A stretch of 64,000 nt of DNA from Dactylosporangium aurantiacum (GTDB lineage: Bacteria; Actinomycetota; Actinomycetes; Mycobacteriales; Micromonosporaceae). This document shows, piece by piece, positions 1 to 7,473 of the stretch. The notes beneath the pieces are model-generated. The model had not been told where the DNA came from. It ran no database searches and saw nothing but the letters and a program-made list of their open reading frames with translations. The stretch is from positions 62,001 to 126,000 of the forward strand of contig NZ_JNYJ01000012.1 in NCBI RefSeq assembly GCF_000716715.1, read 5' to 3'. Every line of letters begins with the position of its first letter. Within the stretch, counting starts at the first letter, position 1. A program made the position numbers and the translations under genes.

Positions 1-1
1 C

Positions 2-136
2 GCGGTCGCCGACGCGGTCAACCGCTGGGCGGACGCGGGCGCGGACACCGTGGTCCTGCAACCGACGCCCGACGACCCGGACCCCGAGGGGTTCCTGCGG
101 TTCGTGGCGGAGCGGGTTCGCCCACTGGTCGGCTGA
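2..136 (+). CDS. C-terminal end of a probable luciferase-like (LLM) flavin-dependent oxidoreductase, partial
   Basis: Only the last 44 codons lie in the window; the frame is open from base 2 to a TGA at 134-136. The tail reads as an amphipathic helix, a short strand with GADTVVLQPT, then the FLRFVAERVRPLV helix. This is the usual ending of F420- or FMN-dependent luciferase-like monooxygenases, in which the last barrel strand (ADTVVLQP) is followed by a C-terminal helix. The substrate cannot be judged. It ends 14 bases before the next gene on the same strand, so co-transcription is possible. The family call rests on a short tail only. Confidence 0.55.
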   Translation, partial: AVADAVNRWADAGADTVVLQPTPDDPDPEGFLRFVAERVRPLVG

Positions 137-150
137 GGCGTGCCGGTACC

Positions 151-645
151 GTGGCGAAGATGTCCCCTGATCCAGCACCTGGCGGCAACCCGGCGGTCGC
201 GGCGGCCGAGGCGAGCGGGATCGCCTTCCGGGTCGTCGAGCACGGGCCGGTCCGCAGCCTCGCCGAGGCCGCCGCGGCGCGGGGCGTGGCGGTCCCCGAC
301 GTCGTCAAGACGATCGTGGTGCGGGTCGGCGACGGGGACTACCGGTTCGTGCTCGTGCCCGGCGACCGGGTGATCTCCTGGCCGAAGTTGCGCGCCCTGC
401 TCGGCGTCAACCGGCTGTCGATGCCGGACGCGGCGACCGCCCGCGACGCGACCGGCTACGAGCGCGGCACGATCACGCCGTTCGGCGCCACGACGGCGTG
501 GCCGGTGATCGCCGACGAACGGATCCTCGGCCGCGAGATCACGCTCGGCGGTGGCCGGCACGGCGTGGCGCTCGCGGTCGACGCCGGTGCCGCCGTGCAG
601 ACCCTGCGGGCGACCGTGGCGGACGTGTCGGATCCCGAGCGCTGA
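151..645 (+). CDS. YbaK/EbsC-family protein, aminoacyl-tRNA deacylase (editing) domain
   Basis: The 164-residue protein consists of one YbaK/ProRS-editing domain, a family whose members hydrolyse mischarged aminoacyl-tRNAs such as Cys- or Ala-tRNA(Pro) in the cytoplasm. Visible landmarks are the N-terminal FRVVEHGPVRS strand, VVKTIVVRVGDGDYRFVLVPGD with the conserved lysine, the RDATGYERGTITPFG loop and the closing GGGRHGVALAVD. The length is normal for stand-alone members. The GTG at 151 was taken as start; an in-frame ATG at 160 is equally possible. It follows the partial oxidoreductase gene by 14 bases. The family is clear, the precise tRNA substrate is not. Confidence 0.85.
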   Translation: MAKMSPDPAPGGNPAVAAAEASGIAFRVVEHGPVRSLAEAAAARGVAVPDVVKTIVVRVGDGDYRFVLVPGDRVISWPKLRALLGVNRLSMPDAATARDATGYERGTITPFGATTAWPVIADERILGREITLGGGRHGVALAVDAGAAVQTLRATVADVSDPER

Positions 646-1028
646 TCGACGCGCGCTGTTGCCGTTGGTACCGGCGGCAACCGTCCCCGCCAATGGCAAT
701 TCGCGCAAAAAGCCCGACTTCTCGGGAAATTGTGGAAATGTGGCACTCGCAACGATCATTGCCCGGGTTTCCGGCACCCGTGCGCCGGCGGTTTCCGCCA
801 CCGGAGCGCGCGACCTGGCCCGTGGCGGCGCACGACGGTGTGCGCCCCGCGGCCGGGTCACCGGAAAGCGCAGGTGGGCCCCGGGCCTAGCGGGGAGTCG
901 CACTGTCCACACATCCGTTACGCCGCCACCCGGCGGCCCGCCGCTGCGCCTTCGCGGCGAAGCGCCCCGACCGCGGACCGCGTCCGCGGGCCGGCCTGCG
1001 AACCCAGCTGCGCACCGGCCTCGGCACC
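646..1028. other. Intergenic region before the NlpC/P60 gene
   Basis: This stretch is about 380 bases. Bases 690-760 are relatively AT-rich and are the likeliest promoter area for the next gene, but I see no good -35/-10 pair. I looked for the c-di-AMP (ydaO-type) riboswitch that often precedes actinobacterial wall hydrolases and could not find its conserved segments. The last 130 bases are open in the frame of the downstream gene (from base 891) and may encode the missing n-region of its signal peptide. Confidence 0.4.
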
Positions 1029-1796
1029 GTGCTCTGCGTGGTCCTCGGCACGGTCGCCGGCAGCGCCCCGGCGCTCGCCGCCCACGAGGACCCGGACGCC
1101 GGCACCATCTCCGTCAGCACCGCGGCGCCGCCCGCGGGGGTCCGCTCACTCGTGTACTACCAGCCGCCCGCGCCCGACGCGCTCGCCGAGGTCCGTGACA
1201 TCCGCGCCGCGAGCCGCAACGCCGCCCGGGAGCGGCGGGCCGCGGTGACCGACCCGGCCGGCCGGCCGGAGGCGACCGGGACGGTGGCCGCCGCGGTCTC
1301 CAGCAGCCCGCAGCGGGTCCGGAAGGGGCGCACGGGCACCCCGCGCACGAGTCCCGGCCGCCAGCGGCCCGCCCGCGCCGCGACGGTCCGCAGCGTGCCC
1401 CGCCGCCCGGCGGCACGCGCCACGGCACCGCGGGGCACGGCACCGTGGACCGGCCCGCCCGCGGACGCCGGGGGAGGGGTGGTCGGGTTCGCGCTCGCCC
1501 AGGTCGGCAAGGGGTACGGCTTCGGCTCCGTCGGACCCGACCGGTTCGACTGCTCCGGGCTGGTGGCCGCCGCGTACCGGCGGGCCGGGATCACGCTGCC
1601 GCACCAGACGGGCGCCCTGGCCCGGGTCGGCCGGCCGGTCGGCCGGGGTGAGCTGCGCCCCGGCGACCTGGTGTTCCCGTCGACCGGCCACGTCGGCATC
1701 TACATCGGCGGCGGCCGGATGGTGCACGCCTCCACCGAGCGGGACGGGGTGAAGATCTCGCCGGTCTACGCCTTCCGCTTCGCCCGGCGGGTCTGA
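1029..1796 (+). CDS. Secreted NlpC/P60 peptidoglycan endopeptidase
   Basis: This protein probably cleaves the peptide stem of peptidoglycan outside the membrane. The C-terminal 110 residues form an NlpC/P60 domain: the catalytic Cys is in FDCSGLV, the His in GHVGIYIG, and a third polar residue is in MVHAST. Between signal peptide and enzyme lies a 120-residue Arg/Pro/Ala-rich linker. The GTG start at 1029 gives the hydrophobic core and an ALA-AH cleavage site but no basic n-region. The frame is open back to base 891 and holds a run of arginines there, so the real start is probably upstream at a weak initiation codon. A perfect 15-bp hairpin follows the stop. Confidence 0.85.
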   Translation: MLCVVLGTVAGSAPALAAHEDPDAGTISVSTAAPPAGVRSLVYYQPPAPDALAEVRDIRAASRNAARERRAAVTDPAGRPEATGTVAAAVSSSPQRVRKGRTGTPRTSPGRQRPARAATVRSVPRRPAARATAPRGTAPWTGPPADAGGGVVGFALAQVGKGYGFGSVGPDRFDCSGLVAAAYRRAGITLPHQTGALARVGRPVGRGELRPGDLVFPSTGHVGIYIGGGRMVHASTERDGVKISPVYAFRFARRV

Positions 1797-1808
1797 GCAC
1801 CGCGGAAG

Positions 1809-1842
1809 TCCACATCGGACGGCCTGTGCCGTCCGATGTGGA
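1809..1842. terminator. Perfect stem-loop between convergent genes
   Basis: A 15-bp perfect inverted repeat (1809-1823 with 1828-1842) has a four-base loop CTGT. It lies 12 bases after the NlpC/P60 stop and faces the convergent cupin gene. There is no T-run, which is common for actinobacterial terminators. It could act in both directions. Confidence 0.75.
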
Positions 1843-1856
1843 CCGTCCGGCCTCAA

Positions 1857-1903
1857 GGGTCAGGGGTCAGCGGCCAGGGGTCAGCGGTCAGGGTCAGGGG
1901 TCA
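1857..1903. repeat. Short GGGTCAG direct repeats
   Basis: About six imperfect copies of the heptamer GGGTCAG/GGTCAGC run head to tail and reach into the stop codon of the minus-strand cupin gene. The run is probably a simple slippage product. Confidence 0.6.
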
Positions 1904-2335
1904 CGGCTCCAGGCGGAAGTCGGCGAAGTCGAACCCCGGCGCCACCACGCAGCTGACCAGGACCGGCTCGTCACCGACCGGCGTCGCGGCCTGCCACACG
2001 CCGGCCGGGACCAGCACCTGGGGGCGCTGCCCCGCGGCGACGTCGCCGCCCAGGAGCGTGGCCGGGCCGTCGCCGGGACGCTCCCCGGAGCCGCCGAGGC
2101 GCAGCGCGAGCGGGCCGCCCGAGTGCCAGAACCACAGCTCGTCGGAGCGCACCACGTGCCACGCCGACTCCTCGCCCGGGTGCAGCAGGAAGTAGATCGC
2201 GGTGGCCGCGCTGCGCGGACCGTCGTAGCCGTCCGGGAAGAACGTCACCGGCGAGCGCCACGTCTCCCGGAACCAGCCGCCCTCCGGGTGCGGCGCCAGG
2301 TCGAGCAACTCCGCCAGCCGTGGTCGCGTCGTCAT
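1901..2335 (-). CDS. Cupin family protein (DUF985 type)
   Basis: The 144-residue protein belongs to the DUF985 branch of the cupin superfamily. It shows the diagnostic start LLDLAPHPEGGWFRETWRS, then AIYFLLHPGEESAWHVVRSD (cupin motif 1, with His and Glu) and the later QVLVPAGVWQAA and CVVAPGFDFADF strands. Members are cytosolic beta-barrels of uncertain function, some thought to bind nucleotide sugars or metals. The ATG at 2335 was chosen because it begins directly before the conserved PRLAELLDL helix; the longer open frame upstream is non-conserved. It is convergent with the NlpC/P60 gene. Confidence 0.85.
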   Translation of the reverse strand: MTTRPRLAELLDLAPHPEGGWFRETWRSPVTFFPDGYDGPRSAATAIYFLLHPGEESAWHVVRSDELWFWHSGGPLALRLGGSGERPGDGPATLLGGDVAAGQRPQVLVPAGVWQAATPVGDEPVLVSCVVAPGFDFADFRLEP

Positions 2336-2501
2336 CCCGCCACCGTAGCGACCGCCGCCGGGCAGGCATCGTCCGGCCGAACGTCCGGTGCGCTCGGGCG
2401 GCGCGCTTGCGATGCTGGCTGGGTCGGCCGCCGCGGTGGCGGCGACGGGCACAGCGAGGTCGAGGTCGTGGAACTGGTGGCACTGTGAAGCAGGAAGCGC
2501 T

Positions 2502-2936
2502 GTGAGGCTGGAGGCACCGGGCGGCGTCACCGTCGAGCTGCGCGTCGTGGACCGGACGAGTACCCACCCGGACGGCCCCGGCGGGCTGCTCGTCATCGAG
2601 GGCGTCGTCGACGCCGGCGACGGCCGGGCATGGACGTTCCGTGACGCGTGCCTCACGGCCGCGGAGGCGGCGACGCTCGGCGGTTGGCTGCTCAAGGCCG
2701 CCAAGGGGCGGCTGGAGCTGCCGGACCGGCTGTCGTTCGCGGCGCCGAGCCTGACGTTCACCCTCGAGGAGCACGACCACCTGCAGCCCCGGGTCACCGT
2801 CGGGTTCTCCCTGGCGGCGGCGCCGCCGTGGCTCGGCGCGGAGCGCCACCGCACCTACGACTACCCGGTGACTTTGGACCTCGACCCGGAGACCCTCGAG
2901 GCCGCCGCCGTCGACTGGGAGCGCGAGCTGCGCTGA
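2502..2936 (+). CDS. Hypothetical protein resembling WapI-type immunity proteins
   Basis: The 144-residue soluble protein has no signal peptide. Its layout is an N-terminal beta sheet, the helix LTAAEAATLGGWLL, a strand with LSFAAPSLTFTLEEHD, and a final FSLAAAPPW...YPVTLDLDPETLEAAA segment. It looks to me like the small WapI-family immunity or DUF6228-like proteins of actinomycetes, but I hold this loosely. The GTG at 2502 is preceded by AGGAAG at 2492-2497 with a four-base gap and was preferred to the upstream ATG at 2388. No toxin gene is adjacent, so if it is an immunity protein it is an orphan. Confidence 0.6.
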   Translation: MRLEAPGGVTVELRVVDRTSTHPDGPGGLLVIEGVVDAGDGRAWTFRDACLTAAEAATLGGWLLKAAKGRLELPDRLSFAAPSLTFTLEEHDHLQPRVTVGFSLAAAPPWLGAERHRTYDYPVTLDLDPETLEAAAVDWERELR

Positions 2937-2980
2937 CGGCACCGTCTCCGCGGCCCGTCCGGCGGTCGTAGGATCGCCGG

Positions 2981-4174
2981 ATGCGACGACGCACCCCGGC
3001 AGCGGCACTGGCAGCGGCACTGACGACCGTCGTTCTCACGCTCGCCGGGTGCGGCGGGTCACCGGCGAAGCCGCAGCCCGCGGCGGCCGCCGGGAGCGCC
3101 GCGCCGTCGCCGGGTTCGCCGCCGGCGCCGTCGACACCCGGCAGCACGCCGCCGGGCAGCTCGGCGCCGGCCGCGCCCGCGCAGGTCAACGGCAACCCGG
3201 GCGGGCGGGCGAGCGTACCGGCGGAGGCGCGGGCCGTCGACACGTCGAAGCCCACCAGGGTCGTCGGCACCGGCACGCCCGGCAGCTGCACGTCGGAGGC
3301 CGTGGTGTCGGCGGTCGGCGCGGGCGGGATCATCACCTTCAACTGCGGGCCGGACCTGGTGACGATCACCATGAAGGCCACCGCGAAGGTCAAGAACGTG
3401 CAGGGCGCGAAGATCGTGCTCGACGGCGGCGGCAAGGTGACGCTCAGCGGCGAGGGCCGGCGGCGCATCCTGTACATGAACACGTGCGACAAGAACCAGG
3501 GCTGGACCACGTCGCACTGCCAGGACCAGGACCACCCGTCGCTGACGGTGCAGAACCTCGCGTTCGCCGACGGCAACTCGACCGGCGACACCACGGAGGG
3601 TGGCGGCGGCGGCGCGATCTTCGTGCGCGGCGGCCGGTTCAAGGTCGTCAACTCGCGGTTCGTGCGCAACCGCTGCGACCAGACCGGCCCCGACCTCGGC
3701 GGCGCCGCGATCCGGGTGCTGAGCCAGTATCACAACCAGCCGGTGTACGTGGTGGGCAGCACCTTCGGCGGCGCCTCCGGCCAGGGCGGGGTGTGCGCCA
3801 ACGGCGGCGCGCTGAGCAGCATCGGGGTGTCGTGGGTGGTGCTCAACAGTGTGCTGTCGTACAACTCGGCGGTCGGCAAGGGTGCCAACCCCGCCCGGGG
3901 CGGCACCCCGGGCGGTGGCAGCGGCGGCGCCATCTACTGCGACGGCAACCTGTTCACCGTGCGGCTCGCCGGCACGCTCGTCGAGCAGAACAAGGCGAAC
4001 GAGGGCGGCGGCGCCGTGTTCTTCGTCAGCAACGACCGCACCGGCACGATGTCGATCGAGAGCTCGACGCTGCGGAAGAACCCGAGCGCCGGGTTCGAGA
4101 CGCCCGGCTTCCCCGGCATCTACTTCCTCGGCGCCCGGCCCCCGTCGGTGTCCTCGTCGACGCTGACCCGCTGA
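2981..4174 (+). CDS. Lipoprotein with right-handed parallel beta-helix
   Basis: The 397-residue protein begins with MRRRTPAAALAAALTTVVLT and a lipobox LAGC, so it should be lipid-anchored on the outer face of the membrane. A Pro/Ser/Ala-rich spacer (residues 25-75) is followed by SCTSEAVVSAVGAGGIITF, the entry motif of polymorphic beta-helix proteins, and then repeated short strands such as GGGGGAIFVRGGRFKVVNS, GGAIYCDGNLFTVRLAGT and GGAVFFVSN. Such solenoids usually bind or cleave polysaccharides, but no catalytic triad is evident. It stands alone between the hypothetical gene at 2502 and a convergent glyoxalase-fold gene. Confidence 0.8.
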   Translation: MRRRTPAAALAAALTTVVLTLAGCGGSPAKPQPAAAAGSAAPSPGSPPAPSTPGSTPPGSSAPAAPAQVNGNPGGRASVPAEARAVDTSKPTRVVGTGTPGSCTSEAVVSAVGAGGIITFNCGPDLVTITMKATAKVKNVQGAKIVLDGGGKVTLSGEGRRRILYMNTCDKNQGWTTSHCQDQDHPSLTVQNLAFADGNSTGDTTEGGGGGAIFVRGGRFKVVNSRFVRNRCDQTGPDLGGAAIRVLSQYHNQPVYVVGSTFGGASGQGGVCANGGALSSIGVSWVVLNSVLSYNSAVGKGANPARGGTPGGGSGGAIYCDGNLFTVRLAGTLVEQNKANEGGGAVFFVSNDRTGTMSIESSTLRKNPSAGFETPGFPGIYFLGARPPSVSSSTLTR

Positions 4175-4192
4175 GCCGGCGTACAGGACGAG

Positions 4193-4558
4193 CTATGAAC
4201 GCAGGCAGGCGCAGAACGGGTGACCGGCCGGGTCGAGCAGGACGAGGTACCGGTCGGGCGCGGGCTGGAAGTCGGGGCGGGTCGCGCCGAGCTTGAGCGC
4301 GCGGGCCTCGGCGTCGGTGAGGTCGTCGACGTAGAAGTCGAGGTGGAACTGCTTCGGCACCGGCCCCTCGGGCCAGGTCGGCGGGGTGTGACCGGGGATC
4401 TGCCCGAAGCCGATCGACGAGGTGCCGTCGCTGATCATCGCGTACTCGGCCTGGGAGTGGGTCACCTCCCAGCCGAGGACCTCGCTGTAGAAGGTGGCGA
4501 GCACGGGCGGCTCGGCGCAGTCGATGTTGACCATGATGAGCGTGGCGAATCCAGACAT
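4193..4558 (-). CDS. VOC (glyoxalase/bleomycin-resistance fold) family protein
   Basis: The 121-residue protein has the two beta-alpha-beta-beta-beta modules of the vicinal-oxygen-chelate fold: MVNIDCAEPPVLATFYSEV with LGWEVTHS in the first half and FHLDFYVDDLTDAEARALKLGA with YLVLLDPAGHPFCAC in the second. Metal-ligand positions such as His in KQFHLDF and Glu-like residues are present, but the substrate cannot be predicted. The length is typical for the single-domain subgroup. The stop lies only 18 bases from the convergent lipoprotein gene. Confidence 0.85.
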   Translation of the reverse strand: MSGFATLIMVNIDCAEPPVLATFYSEVLGWEVTHSQAEYAMISDGTSSIGFGQIPGHTPPTWPEGPVPKQFHLDFYVDDLTDAEARALKLGATRPDFQPAPDRYLVLLDPAGHPFCACLRS

Positions 4559-4612
4559 GCCCTCATCCTGCCGCCGGTTCCTGCCATCTCGTGTCAGGAT
4601 TCCCGGACGGGT

Positions 4613-5227
4613 TCACCGCCCGGAGGCCGTGGGCGCCGACCAGTTGCGGCGCAGCGCGACCATCCGCAGCACGAAGACGAGCACCGCGGCGAGGGCGATG
4701 CTCACCGGGCGCTGCGCGTGCAGCGCGTCCAGCGCCGCCACCGAGGCGCAGCCGAGCAGGCCCGCCACGGCGTAGATCTCGCGCCGCAGCACCGTGGGGA
4801 TCTCGCCGGTCAGCAGGTCCCGGATCAGCCCGCCGCCGATCCCGGTGATCATGCCGATGATGCAGGCGCCGACCGGCGGGATGCCGGCGTCGAGCGCCTT
4901 CAGCGTGCCGGTGACCGTGAACAGCCCGAGGCCCGCGGCGTCCAGCACCAGGACCGTCCAGTACAGCCGGCTCACCGCCGGGTGCAGCCAGAACGTCGCC
5001 GCGGAGGTCACCACCGCGACGGCCGCGTACCGCCAGTCGACGAACGCGAACGGCTGCACGTTGACGAACACGTCACGCATGATGCCGCCGCCGAGCGCCG
5101 CCATGAACCCGACGAACACCACCCCGAACAGGTCCAGCTTCTTCGCGACACCGGCGGTCGCGCCCGAGGCGGCGAACACGGCGATGCCGACGAGGTCGAC
5201 GACGAGCAGCAGGCTGAGCTCATGCAC
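4613..5227 (-). CDS. Trimeric intracellular cation channel (UPF0126/TRIC) family membrane protein
   Basis: The protein has about 204 residues and seven predicted membrane helices in two repeated halves. Each half carries a signature, GGGIMRDVF in the first and GGGLIRDLLTGEIP in the second, which is diagnostic for prokaryotic TRIC channels. These form trimeric potassium or monovalent cation channels in the cytoplasmic membrane. The start GTG at 5227 is preceded by GGAG seven bases upstream and opens directly into the first helix (HELSLLLVVDLVGIAVF). The longer frame to 5290 adds 21 polar residues with no ribosome site. The last residues are basic and cytoplasmic. Confidence 0.85.
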   Translation of the reverse strand: MHELSLLLVVDLVGIAVFAASGATAGVAKKLDLFGVVFVGFMAALGGGIMRDVFVNVQPFAFVDWRYAAVAVVTSAATFWLHPAVSRLYWTVLVLDAAGLGLFTVTGTLKALDAGIPPVGACIIGMITGIGGGLIRDLLTGEIPTVLRREIYAVAGLLGCASVAALDALHAQRPVSIALAAVLVFVLRMVALRRNWSAPTASGR

Positions 5228-5263
5228 GGGGGTGCTCCAGCGGAACGAGGCGCGACACGACGC

Positions 5264-5297
5264 AACGGGCGCGGCGCCTTCCGGCACCACGCCCGTT
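5264..5297 (-). terminator. Hairpin after the acidic repeat protein gene
   Basis: Eight-base arms AACGGGCG and CGCCCGTT enclose a second small GCC/GGC pairing. The hairpin lies just downstream of the minus-strand gene ending at 5317 and upstream of the TRIC gene start. No T-run is present. Confidence 0.4.
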
Positions 5298-5316
5298 CTG
5301 TATACGGCAAGCGGAC

Positions 5317-5808
5317 TCAGATGTTGTTGATGATCGCCATGCTCGTCTCGTGCTGCATCGCCATCATGTCGGAGACGGCGGCCGCGTCGTAGTAGCCGCC
5401 GGAGCTCGCGCCCGCGTCGGCGGTCTCCGTGTCGGTCTCGGCGGGGCCGGAGACGTTGCCCTCCGCGGTGGCCATGCCGCCGCTCACGTCACCGTCGAGG
5501 TTGCCGCCCGAGCCGTCGTAGTCGGCCGTGTCGTACTGGGCGATGTCACCGTCGAGGTTGCCACCGGAGCCGTCGTAGTCGGCGGTGTCCTGGGCGGTCA
5601 GGTCGGTGTACTCGTCGGTCAGGGCGTTGTACGACTGCTCGTAGACGCCGTTGCCGTCCTCGTCGAGGGCGGCGAAGTCGGCCTGGCCGTCGCCGTCGAG
5701 GTCACCGACGATGACGTTCGCGCCGTCCTCGGTCGTGTAGATCACGGCCTGGTCCTCGACGCCGTCGCCGTCGAGGTCGGCGCTGAACGGGGTGTAGTCG
5801 TCGCTCAT
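5317..5808 (-). CDS. Acidic repeat protein with DxDxDG calcium-binding-like loops
   Basis: The 163-residue, strongly acidic protein has no signal peptide. The N-terminal third holds three EF-hand/dockerin-like loops: DLDGDGVED, DLDGDGQAD and DEDGNGVYE. The centre contains a 15-residue segment (DTADYDGSGGNLDGD) present twice almost back to back, followed by an Asp/Thr/Ala/Gly-rich stretch and a hydrophobic Met-rich end (VSDMMAMQHETSMAIINNI). This loop chemistry is typical of Ca-binding beta-loop repeats, so calcium binding is likely but inferred. The starting ATG at 5808 has GGAG (GGAGCAACC) upstream. The gene is monocistronic and I do not recognise a named family. Confidence 0.75.
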   Translation of the reverse strand: MSDDYTPFSADLDGDGVEDQAVIYTTEDGANVIVGDLDGDGQADFAALDEDGNGVYEQSYNALTDEYTDLTAQDTADYDGSGGNLDGDIAQYDTADYDGSGGNLDGDVSGGMATAEGNVSGPAETDTETADAGASSGGYYDAAAVSDMMAMQHETSMAIINNI

Positions 5809-6012
5809 TATGGGTTGCTCCTTCAGGTGCTCGGTTCAGGTGGATCAGGGAACGAGAGGAACCGTACGAGCAGGCCGGTGCCGTTGACTCCCCCTTTGCT
5901 GCCAACCGGACAGCGAGGAAGATCACCAGGCGGGTTTGCGTCAGCCGGGGTCCGGGGTATCCAACCGTCGATTCGAAGAAGCCGAGTTCGTTGGATAGAT
6001 GGAGGCAGTCCC

Positions 6013-6222
6013 GTGGGCAGAGGAACCGGTATCGGCGGGGTCATCCTCGTCATCTGGCTGATCATCGGCGTCATCGCGGCCGGTCAGCGCGGCTACTTCG
6101 ACAGCGAGGACACCAACTGCGCGAAGACCGGCACGATCCTCGTGACGATCGTCGCCGGCCCCCTGAACTACCTGGGCGTCAACCCCAAGATCAATTGCGA
6201 CCTGCCGGAGCCCTCGAAGTAG
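6013..6222 (+). CDS. Small membrane protein, hypothetical
   Basis: The 69-residue protein has one clear N-terminal membrane helix (GGVILVIWLIIGVIAAG) followed by GYFDSEDTNCAKTGTILVTIVAGPLNYLGVNPKINC. Two cysteines (in TNCAK and INCDL) flank a second weakly hydrophobic segment, so the loop may lie outside and be disulfide-bonded. The start is a GTG with GGAGG at 6001-6005, seven bases upstream. Short proteins of this style are common in Micromonosporaceae, but the function is unknown to me. A strong hairpin follows the stop by 18 bases, so it is probably its own transcript. Confidence 0.7.
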   Translation: MGRGTGIGGVILVIWLIIGVIAAGQRGYFDSEDTNCAKTGTILVTIVAGPLNYLGVNPKINCDLPEPSK

Positions 6223-6240
6223 GCCGCGAGCACGCTCCCG

Positions 6241-6272
6241 GAAGCCGGCGCCACCGTCATGGCGCCGGCTTC
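6241..6272 (+). terminator. Perfect 13-bp stem-loop terminator
   Basis: Arms 6241-6253 and 6260-6272 are perfectly complementary around a six-base loop and end in a short TC tail. The hairpin lies 18 bases after the small membrane protein gene. Confidence 0.75.
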
Positions 6273-6820
6273 AGCCGTCTCGCGGCGTTCTGCCGGTTCG
6301 CTTTCCTCCAGCGCCCCGCGGTACCTTTCGCGCTGGGCGAAGGCCTGCCGGCGTCGGGCCTGAACGCCCGGAAAGCTCGGCCAATGCCGGTAGGCTACGG
6401 AGCGTGCTCGGCCCGAAGATCGATTAGGACGGTTCGAGTACCGTCGTGATAGGACGTGCGCCGCCGACGCGGTCAGGGGTATGTGTCCGGTCGGAGAGAT
6501 GTGCCAGGGCCGCCCGTGGGGGCCGGTTTCCTCGGTCCGGGGCGGCACTGCCCGACGTGGGGCGGGTTCTTCCGGCGGGTCCGCTCGGCGCTCGTCACCG
6601 GCCGGGCGTGCCGCCTGGGGTCGCCCGGCCCGCGTTGCCCCCTGAGTGCGCTGCTCGGGGTCACGGTCCCGGTTGACACCAGCTGAGCGTGCCGCTCGAG
6701 TTACCGTCCCGGCTGCCACTGGCTGAGCGTGCCGCTCGGGATCACTGTCCCGGCTGCCACCGGCCGAGCGTGCCGCCCGGGTCAGCCGCCCGGGTCGGCC
6801 GCCCGGGTCGGCCGCCCGGG
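6273..6820. other. Non-coding spacer with GC-rich direct repeats
   Basis: I find no convincing gene in these 550 bases; the open frames here show no conserved protein and owe their length to high GC. The right part (from 6644) is taken up by the tandem repeat listed separately. Confidence 0.5.
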
Positions 6821-6824
6821 TCAC
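6644..6824. repeat. 41-bp tandem repeat running into a 13-bp tandem repeat
   Basis: Three adjacent degenerate copies of a 40-41-base unit start at about 6644, 6685 and 6725, each beginning GAG(C/T)G(T/C)GC(C/T)G and containing (G/C)GTCCCGG or TGTCCCGG. The last unit degenerates into four copies of a 13-base unit GCCGCCCGGGTCG that reach the stop of the GNAT gene. A weaker earlier copy can be seen from about 6603. Confidence 0.7.
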
Positions 6825-7465
6825 TCGTCCCGGTGGCCGGCGGCGGGGCGGCGCAGGCGGTACAGGACGTGCTCGACCAGGGGGTGGTCCGGCTCGAGGT
6901 TGGGGTGGCGGAAGTCGTCGGCCGGGTCGCGGGTCATGCCGATGCGGCGCATCACCGCCTGCGAGGGCTCGTTGGTGCGCGTGGTGATGGACACGATCTC
7001 GTCCATGCCAGCGCCGCCGTCAGCGGCGGGGCGGAACGCGAAGTCCCGCGCCGCCGTCGCCGCCTCCGTCGCGTACCCGTGGCCCCAGGCGTGTCGGGGC
7101 AGCCGCCACCCGATCTCCAGCGCCGGCGTGAAGTGCGCTGGGAACCGCTGCCACACCAGGCCGACGAACCCGATGAAGCCGGTCCCGTCGGGCCTGGTCA
7201 AGCCGGCCTCGTCGCGCCCGAGGCCGGCGGTCTCGTCGGGCCCGGTGAGGTCCTTGCCGTCGGGCTGGACGACTTCGACGGCCCACAGGCCGTAGCCGTG
7301 CTCGTCGAACGCCGCCTCGATCCGGTCGATCATCAGGTAGCTCTCGGCGCGGCTCAGTGGGCGTGGGAAGAAGCGCATGACGTCGGGGTCCGCGTTGAGC
7401 GCCGCGAACGGCGCCCGGTCCTCGTCCTGCCAGCGTCGCAGCACCAGCCGGTCAGTTCGCAGCAT
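6821..7465 (-). CDS. GNAT family N-acetyltransferase (RimJ/RimL type)
   Basis: The 214-residue protein would transfer an acetyl group from acetyl-CoA to an amine, possibly a protein N-terminus. It opens with LRTDRLVLRRWQDEDRAPFA and DPDVMRFFP, has the EIGWRLPRHAWGHGYATEA acetyl-CoA loop with the Q/R-x-x-G-x-A-like GHGYATEA, and ends SQAVMRRIGMTR...VEHVLYRL, all standard for the RimJ/RimL group. A 30-residue polar insertion (Gly/Asp/Glu/Arg-rich, GPDE/GRDE/TRPDGT) sits between the second and third core strands, where relatives have a short turn. The ATG at 7465 is used; the longer frame adds a Gly/Pro stretch. Confidence 0.85.
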   Translation of the reverse strand: MLRTDRLVLRRWQDEDRAPFAALNADPDVMRFFPRPLSRAESYLMIDRIEAAFDEHGYGLWAVEVVQPDGKDLTGPDETAGLGRDEAGLTRPDGTGFIGFVGLVWQRFPAHFTPALEIGWRLPRHAWGHGYATEAATAARDFAFRPAADGGAGMDEIVSITTRTNEPSQAVMRRIGMTRDPADDFRHPNLEPDHPLVEHVLYRLRRPAAGHRDE

Positions 7466-7473
7466 CCCCACAT

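Noticed and set aside
646..1028. c-di-AMP riboswitch ahead of the NlpC/P60 gene
   Set aside because: Such riboswitches often precede wall hydrolases, but I could not find the conserved GGGGAACC and GGGGUGAAUC-like segments.
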